A stretch of DNA of 64,000 nucleotides from Neolewinella agarilytica (GTDB lineage Bacteria > Bacteroidota > Bacteroidia > Chitinophagales > Saprospiraceae), in NCBI RefSeq assembly GCF_900110645.1, contig NZ_FOFB01000022.1, positions 47,762 through 111,761 of the forward strand, given 5' to 3'. Shown in pieces: positions 1 through 7,639 of this stretch (within the stretch, counting starts at the first letter, position 1; each line of letters opens with the position of its first letter). The notes beneath the pieces are model-generated. The model had not been told where the DNA came from, ran no database searches, and saw nothing but the letters and a program-made list of their open reading frames with translations. The position numbers and the translations under genes are program-made.

Positions 1-704
1 GGGTGTACCTCCCACCTGATGCTAACTGTCTTTTATCCGTCTGGGACCACTGCCAGCGAAGTAAGAATTACGTCAATGTAGTGGTAGCCAGTAAGTACCA
101 GGCTCTTCAATGGCTTCCAATGGAAGCCGCCGCAGAGCATTGCGCACGCGGTATCGGGATATGGCAATGGGCCAGTTGCCCGATGGAGTGCGAGCCGGAT
201 GTTGTTATGGCTTGTTGCGGTGACGCGCCAACGCTGGAAACGCTGGCGGCCGTTTCAATTTTGCGTCATTGGTTGCCGGAGCTTAACATTCGGGTTGTAA
301 ATGTGGTGGACCTGATGAAATTACAATCTGCTTCCACTCATCTTCACGGACTGCCCGATGCCGCTTTTGATGCACTTTTCACGGTAGATAAACCCATCAT
401 ATTCGCTTTTCATGGTTACCCCTGGCTGATCCATAGACTTCTGTATCGGCGGGCTAATCATCATAACCTGCACGTGCACGGATATCAGGAGGAGGGTACC
501 ATCACGACTTACTTTGATATGAAGGTGCTCAATGAACTGGACCGTTTTCACTTAGTACTGGCCGTGCTTAAGCGCTTACCACAGTTGGGAGAAAAGGGCA
601 AGGTCTTGGCCCAGGCAATGAGAGATAAGTTAGAAAAACACCATCGGTACATCAGAGAACGTGGAGTGGATATGCCGGAAATTTTAGAGTGGACCTGGGA
701 TTAG
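1..704 (+). CDS. xfp: Phosphoketolase (xylulose-5-P/fructose-6-P), C-terminal part
   Basis: The gene enters from the left edge of the window, and only about 233 C-terminal residues are visible. Phosphoketolase is a thiamine-diphosphate enzyme that cleaves xylulose-5-P or fructose-6-P with phosphate to give acetyl phosphate. The visible part matches the family's C-terminal domain: an SKYQALQWL segment, an acidic [16 protein letters not shown] stretch, and the very conserved [13 protein letters not shown] and [15 protein letters not shown] motifs. The frame is open from base 3 to a TAG at 702-704. Its position beside OsmC, Usp proteins and a metal ATPase suggests a stress or low-oxygen role, which is inference. 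The family call is very secure. Confidence 0.95.
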   Translation, partial: VYLPPDANCLLSVWDHCQRSKNYVNVVVASKYQALQWLPMEAAAEHCARGIGIWQWASCPMECEPDVVMACCGDAPTLETLAAVSILRHWLPELNIRVVNVVDLMKLQSASTHLHGLPDAAFDALFTVDKPIIFAFHGYPWLIHRLLYRRANHHNLHVHGYQEEGTITTYFDMKVLNELDRFHLVLAVLKRLPQLGEKGKVLAQAMRDKLEKHHRYIRERGVDMPEILEWTWD

Positions 705-764
705 TCAAGGGAGGTTAAGGTCGGTAATCATTAGATAGCTGTTGACTCCGGCACGTCAAACAAA

Positions 765-1442
765 TTATACTATTCGTCCATCTTCCATCGTGATAATCCG
801 ATCAGTCCGATCCGCAAAATCCTGATCGTGGGTAACGATTAGCAGAGTAAGTCCCCGTGAAGTAGCCAAGTCCCGAAAAACGGACAGGACGTTCTCTGCA
901 TTTTTACTATCCAGGTTACCGGTTGGCTCATCTCCCATTATTATGCTGGGAGAATTGATCAAAGCACGGGCGATGGCAACCCGCTGCTTTTCACCACCGG
1001 AAATTCGGGAGGCGCGTTTTTCGGCCAGTTTTTTTATGTCGAGTAACTCCAATAATTCCATGGCGTCTTGCCGAATCTCCTCCTGGTTTTTTTTTCCCAG
1101 TTTTCGGGCAGGCAGGCTGATATTATCGAGTACCGAAAATTCATCCAGTAGATAGTGGAATTGAAAAACAAAGCCGATGTGTTCGTTACGAATGGCGGAG
1201 AGCTCCGCTGCGGGTAGACGACTGACCAACCGGTCATTTATAAACAGATTGCCAGTATAGTCTGTGTCCATCGTGGATAGAATATACAGGAGAGTGGATT
1301 TTCCGCTACCAGACTTACCCATGACGGATACGAACTCACCACGTTTGACGTCGAATGTGATGTCTTTCAGGACGTGGTAATCGGTCGGTTCATGGAAATG
1401 CTTATCAATGCCAGCGGCGCGAATGACTGATTGCTTGTCCAT
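765..1442 (-). CDS. ABC transporter ATP-binding protein (MacB/LolD type)
   Basis: This 225-residue cytoplasmic ATPase belongs to a tripartite-type export or lipoprotein-handling system. Walker A (GKSGSGKST) is at residues 42-50, the signature SGGEKQ at about 148-153, Walker B plus the family-specific DEPTGNLD at about 170-178, and the H-loop histidine (VTHDQ) near the end. The GNLDS sequence is typical of the MacB/LolD/FtsE subfamily. The stop lies two bases before the permease gene's last codon on the same strand, so the three genes 3784 to 765 read as one operon: adaptor, permease, ATPase. The substrate cannot be told from sequence. Confidence 0.93.
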   Translation of the reverse strand: MDKQSVIRAAGIDKHFHEPTDYHVLKDITFDVKRGEFVSVMGKSGSGKSTLLYILSTMDTDYTGNLFINDRLVSRLPAAELSAIRNEHIGFVFQFHYLLDEFSVLDNISLPARKLGKKNQEEIRQDAMELLELLDIKKLAEKRASRISGGEKQRVAIARALINSPSIIMGDEPTGNLDSKNAENVLSVFRDLATSRGLTLLIVTHDQDFADRTDRIITMEDGRIV

Positions 1443-1443
1443 A

Positions 1444-2703
1444 TTATTGTCCTCTGAGTACGTCTACGGGGTCCATTTTCATCGCTTTATTGGCTGGTAA
1501 GTAACCCGCGAAAAAGGAGGCGACGACTGCGAAGATGAATCCAATAATGAAATAAAGTGGTTCGAAATTGACGGGGTAGGTGGTGATGGAGGGGAGAGCG
1601 GATATTTCAAAGGGTGTATTATCGATGAACACTGAAAGTCCCCACCCGAGGAATAGCCCGGATATTCCACCGAAAACGCCAATAGTCATGGCCTGGATCA
1701 TAAAGATGGTTTTTACCTCTTTACCGGAAAAACCTGTTGCTTTGAGAATGGCGATATCGTTCATTTTTTCCCTGATGAACATATTGAGAATATTGTAAAT
1801 ACCGAACCCTGCCACTAACAATAGCGTAATGGCTACCACGTAAGTAATAAGATTACGGATACTGGTGCCCGTGTCAAAATCTGCATTGGCTGTTCCAATA
1901 TCAGTGGCCTTGATGTTGTAGAGCTTTGAAAATTGCTGCGCCAGTGGTAAAGCGTTTTCGAGATCGAACAACTTTACGTTAATCGAAGTGATGAAACTAC
2001 TGCTCTCTCCCAGTAACCGACGGGCTGTTCCGATATTTACATAACTCTGGGTATCATCTATTTCCGAAAGGCCGCTTAAGTACAGCCCCACTACCTTGAG
2101 GGAAATACGGTTGCCGGTAGGGCTGACCAGCTGTACTCTGTCTCCAATTCCTGCGCTTAGTTTTTTGGCGACACCGTTACCGAGGATAATTGCGTTGGCA
2201 TCCCGTTCCAGGGCGTCAGTATTTCCTTCTATGACGTATTTTTCAAGCGGAAACAGGCGAACCTCCTCTGCTACGTCAATGCCGGATACTACTCCGGTCA
2301 GATCAACCGCCCCGGCATTATAAAATACCTGAGAGACTACCTGTGGGCTTACACCTCGTACTTCAGGATAATCCCGAATGCTCCGAATAATAGAAGACGC
2401 TGCGGCAATCCGGTTTTGCTGCTGTTTGGGTTTTACAGAACTAACCACGAGTAGGTCGTCTTCGTATGTTTTACTTAGGTTGAGGGGTTGCAGAGGGGAA
2501 GGAGCAATTTCTTTATACAACCGGATATGAGGCGTCCGATCCATCGTTAACCCGTCGAGGAGTTGATTCAGGCCGGTCATGAAAGTACTCATGGTAATAA
2601 ACATCCCTACACCGAAGGTAACTCCCAGAGCTGCGATAACAGATTGCTTTAACCGACTGAATATATGCTTGCCCGCGATGTAAAACAATAGCTTTAAATC
2701 CAT
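1444..2703 (-). CDS. FtsX/MacB-type ABC transporter permease
   Basis: This is an inner-membrane permease of about 419 residues with the MacB/LolCE layout. One N-terminal membrane segment (about residues 20-45) is followed by a large periplasmic domain with a SPQVV...GAVDL pattern, then three C-terminal segments. The last segment runs into the conserved AGYLPANKAMKMDPVDVLRGQ end typical of FtsX domains. I take the ATG at 2703 (MDLKLLFYIAG) as start. It lies one base after the adaptor's stop codon and begins directly with the cytosolic amphipathic helix. A longer frame to 2745 would overlap the adaptor gene. Likely translationally coupled to its neighbours. Confidence 0.92.
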   Translation of the reverse strand: MDLKLLFYIAGKHIFSRLKQSVIAALGVTFGVGMFITMSTFMTGLNQLLDGLTMDRTPHIRLYKEIAPSPLQPLNLSKTYEDDLLVVSSVKPKQQQNRIAAASSIIRSIRDYPEVRGVSPQVVSQVFYNAGAVDLTGVVSGIDVAEEVRLFPLEKYVIEGNTDALERDANAIILGNGVAKKLSAGIGDRVQLVSPTGNRISLKVVGLYLSGLSEIDDTQSYVNIGTARRLLGESSSFITSINVKLFDLENALPLAQQFSKLYNIKATDIGTANADFDTGTSIRNLITYVVAITLLLVAGFGIYNILNMFIREKMNDIAILKATGFSGKEVKTIFMIQAMTIGVFGGISGLFLGWGLSVFIDNTPFEISALPSITTYPVNFEPLYFIIGFIFAVVASFFAGYLPANKAMKMDPVDVLRGQ

Positions 2704-2704
2704 T

Positions 2705-3784
2705 TTATTCTGGTTGGTAAACAATGGTGTTGGAGTCGATACCACTGATTATTTCGGTGTAGCGCAGGTCAGAAATACCGGTAACTACCTGGCGCTCTCC
2801 GTCTTCGGTGAGGACCTGGTTGTCCGGCCCGATTAATTCAGTAGGGAGAGTCATTGTGTTTTCCCGGCGTGAGATAACGATGTTGGCTTCTCCGCTTAAC
2901 CCGTCATAGAGTCGTTCGGGAGCCTGAGTGAAAACGGCTTCAACAGTGAATGCCTGGGTCAGGCTGTTTTTATGAGGGAGGATCCGGCTTATTTTTGCTT
3001 CATAGGATTGATTGCGGTAAGCATCGAGCCTTACCAACACCGTTTGCCCGAGCTCTATCCGGGAAATGTCTACCTCATCAATCAGGAGTTCAAGAATAAA
3101 ATGGCTGCTGCTGCCAATTCGGGCTACCGGCGTTTGAGTAGTAACGGATTCTCCGGTTTTCTTCTCAATTTGGTAAATAGTTCCGCTCATTTTCGCCCGG
3201 ATAGTATGTTCGTCGTAATACTGCCCACTTATCTCAAGAGAAGTGCCGGCGAGGGCCAGCTGATCGGCTAACTGCTGACGGGTTCGCTCGTAAGTTTTTT
3301 GCAATTCATTGATGTAATGGCGCGAAGTGTTGAATTTTAGCTCCATCGTTTCGAAAGCCTGTCGGGAGCCAATATTCTGCTTCCAGAGCCGTGCCTGTCT
3401 GGCATAGTTGACAGAGTCGTTCAGGAGGCTCATTTTTGCGGAGTTTATCCGCTCGTCCATTTCTTTAAGAACCGCAACTTCACCCTGGTAATTCTCCAGC
3501 GCCTGAACGTAGTTCTGCCGGGCTTTTTTCTTTTCCAGTTTCGCGCGCTGATCACTGATGCGAAAGAGTTCGTCTCCTTCTTTCACTTCGGCGCCCTCCT
3601 TCATCATACTTTGATCAATGATGCCGTTCACGGGGGAGAAGACGGTGTAGGCTTCTTTAGGAACTACAAGAACGGTACCGTAAACCGCTTCGGTGATGGT
3701 CGTCCGGCCGGGCTGGATGCCAGTAGTTTCCTCACTGCAGCCAGCAAGGAGAAAAAGTAGTAGTACTAAATGTGCGATTCTCAT
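2705..3784 (-). CDS. Periplasmic adaptor lipoprotein (HlyD/MacA family)
   Basis: This is a 359-residue membrane-fusion protein. The N-terminus is a lipoprotein signal with lipobox LAGC (cysteine about residue 16). It is followed by a split lipoyl-like domain (FSPVNGIIDQ ... GDELFRI), a long coiled-coil hairpin (about 75-185, Lys/Glu/Gln rich), the second lipoyl half (IRAKMSGTIYQIEKKTGESV), and beta-barrel and membrane-proximal domains. It would link the permease encoded just downstream to an outer-membrane factor, which is not encoded here. It is the first gene of the three-gene operon. The ECF sigma gene lies about 155 bp upstream on the same strand and may be cotranscribed. Confidence 0.9.
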   Translation of the reverse strand: MRIAHLVLLLFLLAGCSEETTGIQPGRTTITEAVYGTVLVVPKEAYTVFSPVNGIIDQSMMKEGAEVKEGDELFRISDQRAKLEKKKARQNYVQALENYQGEVAVLKEMDERINSAKMSLLNDSVNYARQARLWKQNIGSRQAFETMELKFNTSRHYINELQKTYERTRQQLADQLALAGTSLEISGQYYDEHTIRAKMSGTIYQIEKKTGESVTTQTPVARIGSSSHFILELLIDEVDISRIELGQTVLVRLDAYRNQSYEAKISRILPHKNSLTQAFTVEAVFTQAPERLYDGLSGEANIVISRRENTMTLPTELIGPDNQVLTEDGERQVVTGISDLRYTEIISGIDSNTIVYQPE

Positions 3785-3938
3785 TTTTTTGAATTTTCCC
3801 CCTGCAGTTTTTAGCCTGTTCCCGAAGTCGGGTGTAGATTGCCTTCCTGATTATACCTATGCATTTGTATCTCGGTCAAACCCCGGCTGGACGCCAACTC
3901 CATCTGCCGGCGTCCGAACTCGATGCCGCAGAAATAGC

Positions 3939-4448
3939 TCAGGCTCTAAGCCCACGCCCGTTCAGCTTCTTTTTCAGAATGGACCTGGCTTTAAACAAGC
4001 GACTCTTTACGGTGCCTAATGGCACCTGAGACCGCTGAGCAATTTCCTCGTAAGTCAAACCCTGAAAGTGCATCAGAAATACCTCCCGGTAAATACATGG
4101 TAATTGTTCAATCAGCATGGTTACCTCCTCGGCCTCGAGCAAATCTGTCCCCTTATTAGTAACCGTAAGGTCGGAGGAAAAGCCAGTTGGCAGGCCGTAC
4201 TGAGCCAGAATCTCTCTACGCCGTTTTGTTCTTCGGTAGTCCGAGATAAAAACGTTACGAATGATTCGTTTTACCCAGGCCGAAAAATCGGTTCCGTATT
4301 GAAAGCTGTTGCGGTTTTTGAATATTTGGTAGTTAACCTCCTGCAATAAGTCCCGAGCCCGGTCTCCGTCACGAGTTAGACTCAGGGCGAGCGTTTTGAA
4401 CTCCGGGAGGTGGGTTTGATTCAGCGAATTGATTTGTTCGATAGTCAT
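3939..4448 (-). CDS. RNA polymerase sigma factor, ECF (sigma-70 region 2 + 4)
   Basis: This 169-residue protein has only sigma regions 2 and 4, as in ECF factors. Region 2.2 reads DLLQEVNYQIFKNRNSF, region 2.4 is around FSAWVKRIIRNVFISDYRR, and the region 4.2 helix-turn-helix reads LTYEEIAQRSQVPLGTVKSRLFKAR near residues 128-155. No anti-sigma gene is adjacent. Downstream on the same strand is the ABC/adaptor operon, a plausible but unproven target. The start at 4448 gives the normal ECF N-terminal length. Confidence 0.92.
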   Translation of the reverse strand: MTIEQINSLNQTHLPEFKTLALSLTRDGDRARDLLQEVNYQIFKNRNSFQYGTDFSAWVKRIIRNVFISDYRRTKRRREILAQYGLPTGFSSDLTVTNKGTDLLEAEEVTMLIEQLPCIYREVFLMHFQGLTYEEIAQRSQVPLGTVKSRLFKARSILKKKLNGRGLRA

Positions 4449-4644
4449 TACCTGCTGGTGGATTGGTTTACAATTAAAAAGGACTTGCCGTAATAGTAGG
4501 GGTTCCGAAAGGGGAGGGGCTTATCTGAGCCTGGTGGAAAAAAGCACGAAATAAGTCTACGTAATACATGCATGCCCGCTTCTGGGAGCCTAACAAAGTT
4601 GCCGTTGGTGGGGGATTAACCTACTGATTCAATTCACTGACCTG
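4449..4644. other. Intergenic gap upstream of sigma factor and OsmC
   Basis: About 200 bp between the divergent ECF sigma gene and OsmC. I see no open frame with family similarity. It contains a short ATGCAT palindrome near 4570 but no clear terminator. It must hold the sigma gene promoter. Confidence 0.4.
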
Positions 4645-4660
4645 AATGATTCTAATCATT
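4645..4660. promoter_or_regulatory. FNR/CRP-like palindrome, site 1
   Basis: AATGATTCTAATCATT is a perfect 16-bp palindrome with 6-bp arms and a 4-bp spacer. The TGAT-N4-ATCA core is the half-site arrangement of FNR/CRP-family operators. A second copy of the same 12-bp core (TGATTCTAATCA) lies exactly 42 bp downstream, in front of OsmC. Confidence 0.55.
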
Positions 4661-4687
4661 TTACTTTTCTCATGATTGTTGCAGCTT

Positions 4688-4702
4688 GTGATTCTAATCA
4701 AG
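4688..4702. promoter_or_regulatory. FNR/CRP-like palindrome, site 2
   Basis: GTGATTCTAATCAAG repeats the core TGATTCTAATCA of the site at 4645-4660. Centre-to-centre distance is 42 bp, about four helical turns, so two dimers would bind the same face. If this is an operator, the coding start of OsmC is more likely the ATG at 4717 than the one at 4672. Confidence 0.5.
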
Positions 4703-4716
4703 ATAATCTCAGCTAT

Positions 4717-5115
4717 ATGCAATATCACTCATCCGCAAAGATCAATTCAGAGCGAGAAGCTGCTTTTTCCATCAGAAGTCATGGGGTGCCGTTTGGAGTC
4801 TTGAAAGAACAGCAGGACCTGCCGAATCCCGCTGAACTTCTCTTAGGGGCTTTTGCTGCCTGCTGTTTGAAAAATGTCCAGCGATTCTCAGAGATACTAG
4901 GTTTTAGCTATGACAACGCCAGTATCGAAGTGACGGGTGAGCGCCAGGAAAAGCCTACTAAGATTGCCGCTATCAGATATACTATCCAAATTGATGGTGT
5001 GGTGGGTAAGCTGAACGCGGAATTATTGCACAAAAACCTTCGCAAATTCGGGACGATCTATAATACCCTCAAAGAAACTTGCGATGTTTCCGGAGAGCTG
5101 CTAATTTTTCCTTAG
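4717..5115 (+). CDS. OsmC family protein
   Basis: This 132-residue protein is of the OsmC/Ohr superfamily, whose members are peroxiredoxin-like proteins that reduce organic hydroperoxides with paired cysteines. The helix NPAELLLGAFAACCLKNVQRFS corresponds to the central OsmC helix and carries a CC pair. The second conserved cysteine is ETCDVSGEL near the C-terminus, in the usual place. I chose the ATG at 4717 (MQYHSSAKI). The upstream in-frame ATG at 4672 would add 15 residues encoded by the operator-like repeat. Tandem FNR/CRP-like boxes lie upstream. It probably acts in oxidative stress defence. Confidence 0.85.
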   Translation: MQYHSSAKINSEREAAFSIRSHGVPFGVLKEQQDLPNPAELLLGAFAACCLKNVQRFSEILGFSYDNASIEVTGERQEKPTKIAAIRYTIQIDGVVGKLNAELLHKNLRKFGTIYNTLKETCDVSGELLIFP

Positions 5116-5160
5116 TCAAGGTTTGTGCCGACTAATCAATATCAGCCTTTGTCCATTCCA

Positions 5161-5697
5161 TTATTCTTCAAGAGTAATGGTATTGGACACAAGGCCCAGC
5201 GCAAGTCTTGCCCAGCTAACTGCCGTGTTAATCTCCCATTCGAGGTCGGCCGTATCTGAGGCTGAACTGATTCCATCTACTTCTTCATCCAGAAGCATTT
5301 CTCCGCTTCCTGAAGTGCTTATCACAAACAGGGGAACGTCTTCCGGCAAGGACTCTTTGAAGTCATTGACCATTCCCGGCGGTCGCCAAAATTCCCAGGT
5401 ATGCATCAGGATGCAAGCGTCAATTTTTCTTTCTGTCTGGTACGCTACGGCTGCTGTGATATCAATCACTTTGATGTATACCGCGCGCTCAGTAAAGGCA
5501 GTAATAATTCCTGCCGTCAGACTGTCTTTATGAGTACTCTGTTGCGTTACGATTAATAAGTGTTTGGGAGCTGAAGGACTGTTCACTTCAAATGAAGTAG
5601 CTACGGCCATAGAATAGGTACCCAGATACCAGACAAAGAAAGACGTGAATAGTAGCAGCAGGGCGAGGCCAACTTTCGTGCTTTTTCGGAATTTCAT
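5161..5697 (-). CDS. Membrane-anchored alpha/beta protein, flavodoxin-like, function unknown
   Basis: I do not recognise a named family. The 178-residue product has one N-terminal membrane segment (about residues 9-28) and then an alternating beta/alpha sequence. It includes HLLIVTQQSTHKDSLTAGII and VPLFVISTSGSGEMLLDEE, which look like the first and fourth strand-loop regions of a flavodoxin-type fold. FMN binding is not proven. The gene lies 25 bp after the universal stress protein gene on the same strand and is probably the last gene of a Usp-Usp-this operon starting at 7489. That suggests a stress-related membrane role, which is inference only. Confidence 0.55.
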   Translation of the reverse strand: MKFRKSTKVGLALLLLFTSFFVWYLGTYSMAVATSFEVNSPSAPKHLLIVTQQSTHKDSLTAGIITAFTERAVYIKVIDITAAVAYQTERKIDACILMHTWEFWRPPGMVNDFKESLPEDVPLFVISTSGSGEMLLDEEVDGISSASDTADLEWEINTAVSWARLALGLVSNTITLEE

Positions 5698-5722
5698 CGT
5701 ATTTGCATTTTAGGGTGTTCCA

Positions 5723-6589
5723 CTAATTCTGGTCAGTTACGGGGACGATAAGCAGAGGAACCTCTGAATGACGTAGAAGAGGCTTCACATGATTTTTCAA
5801 AAACAGGTCTTCCCAAAGACTATGTTTTCTATGGTTGAGAACCAGTAAGCCGATTTTTTCGTCCCGTGCATAATTAAGCAAGCTATGTGCAACGGGGCCT
5901 GGTGGTAAGCTGTCATAGCTAAATGTGTTGCTAGGGAAGCCGGGTTCCAATGCGAGGGACAAAAAGTACTCTTCATTTTCTCTTTCGAAGGACTGGGTGT
6001 TTTGGGAAACATGTACAAATCTCACCTCCGGCCGTAAAGCTTTGATGATGCGACGTGTGGTGAGACTGGTTTTTTTGATGTCTTCTGCATCTCCAAAAGC
6101 TATCGCGACCCGGTTAACAGAAGGCGAACTGTAGCCGGGAGGTAACAGGATGACGGGACATCCACCACGTAAACCTATTTCGCGGGCTACCCCACCAAAA
6201 AGCCAGGGTGGGTTATCACTTTTGCCAGCTCCCATGCCGCCCATTACTACTAATTCAGTTTCTACCCGTTCGCTTAATCTTCGTATCATTTTGGGAGGAG
6301 AGCCCTCAAACACCTCCGTTAGAATGGTGGGCAAGGTCTCCAGATTTCCCTGGAAAGTGGCCAGAACGGGTAAGGCGTGAGCTTGGGTGAAATCATTTAA
6401 TTTTTCAGTCAGCCTTTCTTTTTCTGCTAATAGCGCACCCGTGGAAACTACCTGCGCAAAACTAAAATTGGCATCAAACACATGAACGGCCTTAAGGTCA
6501 AGGTCCATTATCTTGGCCAGATAAGTTCCGAAGCTCAGGGCCGCTGCGGATGTGTTGGAAAAGTCTACCGGGACAAGTATGTTTTTCAT
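5723..6589 (-). CDS. Universal stress protein, two UspA domains
   Basis: This 288-residue cytoplasmic protein consists of two tandem UspA folds. The first domain starts NILVPVDFSNTSAAALSFGTYLA and ends with VVMGGMGAGKSDN...REIGLRGGCPVILLPPG, the G2xG9-like nucleotide-binding end of UspA. The second domain is shorter and ends LLRHSEVPLLIVPV. The sequence is closely parallel to the neighbouring Usp gene (6626-7489), so the two are likely tandem duplicates. The 36-bp gap supports one operon. Confidence 0.9.
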   Translation of the reverse strand: MKNILVPVDFSNTSAAALSFGTYLAKIMDLDLKAVHVFDANFSFAQVVSTGALLAEKERLTEKLNDFTQAHALPVLATFQGNLETLPTILTEVFEGSPPKMIRRLSERVETELVVMGGMGAGKSDNPPWLFGGVAREIGLRGGCPVILLPPGYSSPSVNRVAIAFGDAEDIKKTSLTTRRIIKALRPEVRFVHVSQNTQSFERENEEYFLSLALEPGFPSNTFSYDSLPPGPVAHSLLNYARDEKIGLLVLNHRKHSLWEDLFLKNHVKPLLRHSEVPLLIVPVTDQN

Positions 6590-6625
6590 GCTTTCATTAA
6601 TTATTTATAAGCCAGGAAATTGGTC

Positions 6626-7489
6626 CTATTTACTCAGGGGTGCCACCAGTATCGGAATAGCGCAAGTACCTATGATGTCGGGTATTTCGGATTTGACCAG
6701 CAGGTTCATGATTAAACTCATTGGCCGGCGACCCAGAATCAACATATCTATGTCTTCTTCCAGCGCATAATCAATCAGCACGTTGGTTACGTCTCCTTTG
6801 GGGAGTAGATCAAAGTCCACATCATAGTCAGGAAAGTCATTTTTGAGTACTTCGCGAAGCAAATCAAGTTCAATTAATTCCTCCCTTGCGTCATCTTGAT
6901 AAAGGACGTGAGTAAAGCGCATTTTCGGTGAAAGCGCTTTACGAAGGAAAGCGGTTTTATCACTTAGCTCTTTAAGAGTCTCTACGATGTCAAAAGCGAT
7001 GGCTGCCCGTTCTATCTTCGGTACACCAGTATTTTGCGGAATTAGCAGTACGGGGCATTCTGCCTGCATTGCCACTCCTTTGGCTACACTGCCAAAGACG
7101 GGCGTCGCCTGATTGGGAATGCCGGAACCAACCCCTCCCATAACAATCATCGCGGTATCCTCCTTTTTACTGATTATTACGAGCTGGCTGATTGCTTTTC
7201 CGACAACTTCTCTGCATTTTATGAAAGGCAAGGTGTCGTCATTGAGATGGGTGCCGGTAAAGGTCATTTTGTCTGCGTGAAGGTTGACGAACTTCTCCAG
7301 TCTTTCTCTTACCCGCGACCGGACTCTTGCGCTTCCTTTCATGAATACCGTAGCATCCTCTCCGTCATACCCATCGTGCACATGAACGGCCTCCAGGTCA
7401 TAACCGGTAGTGTCTGCCAGGTAGCAGCCAAACTTCAGGGCATCTGCTGAAGTGCTGGAAAAATCAATCGGCACAATTATTTTAAACAT
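6626..7489 (-). CDS. Universal stress protein, two UspA domains
   Basis: This 287-residue protein has two UspA domains. The N-terminus FKIIVPIDFSSTSADALKFGCYLA is typical, and domain 1 ends IVMGGVGSGIPNQATPVFGSVAKGVAMQAECPVLLIP with a GxxG-type ATP-binding loop. The second domain ends MLILGRRPMSLIMNLLVKSEIPDIIGTCAIPILVAPL. It is the first gene of a leftward operon, divergent from the metal ATPase gene at 7640. A CRP/FNR-type palindrome (7541-7556) lies in the shared 150-bp region and is a good candidate for joint control. Confidence 0.9.
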   Translation of the reverse strand: MFKIIVPIDFSSTSADALKFGCYLADTTGYDLEAVHVHDGYDGEDATVFMKGSARVRSRVRERLEKFVNLHADKMTFTGTHLNDDTLPFIKCREVVGKAISQLVIISKKEDTAMIVMGGVGSGIPNQATPVFGSVAKGVAMQAECPVLLIPQNTGVPKIERAAIAFDIVETLKELSDKTAFLRKALSPKMRFTHVLYQDDAREELIELDLLREVLKNDFPDYDVDFDLLPKGDVTNVLIDYALEEDIDMLILGRRPMSLIMNLLVKSEIPDIIGTCAIPILVAPLSK

Positions 7490-7540
7490 TGTATTTATGT
7501 TTTGTTGCTCTCAAAGTTCAGCGGGGGAGCAGTGGTTTGT

Positions 7541-7556
7541 AGTGATTGATATCACT
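7541..7556. promoter_or_regulatory. FNR/CRP-like palindrome between divergent stress genes
   Basis: AGTGATTGATATCACT is a perfect inverted repeat with 6-bp arms and a 4-bp spacer, and reads GTGA-N6-TCAC like a CRP/FNR-family site. It sits between the divergent Usp operon and the P-type ATPase gene, and shares its architecture with the sites before OsmC. Confidence 0.55.
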
Positions 7557-7573
7557 GGCAGTGCTGATCTTTA

Positions 7574-7607
7574 TTGCTCACCAAAACGGGTTCTCCTGCT
7601 AACTTTA
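7574..7607 (+). promoter_or_regulatory. Possible promoter of the P-type ATPase gene
   Basis: TTG at 7574-7576 and TAACTTTA at 7600-7607, 23 bp apart, approximate the Bacteroidota -33/-7 pattern (TTG ... TAnnTTTG). The predicted start of transcription would put the palindrome centre about 64 bp upstream. The -7 box lacks the final G, so confidence is limited. Confidence 0.35.
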
Positions 7608-7639
7608 TAGAAGTTAAAAGAGAGATTATCTGAGCCGTT

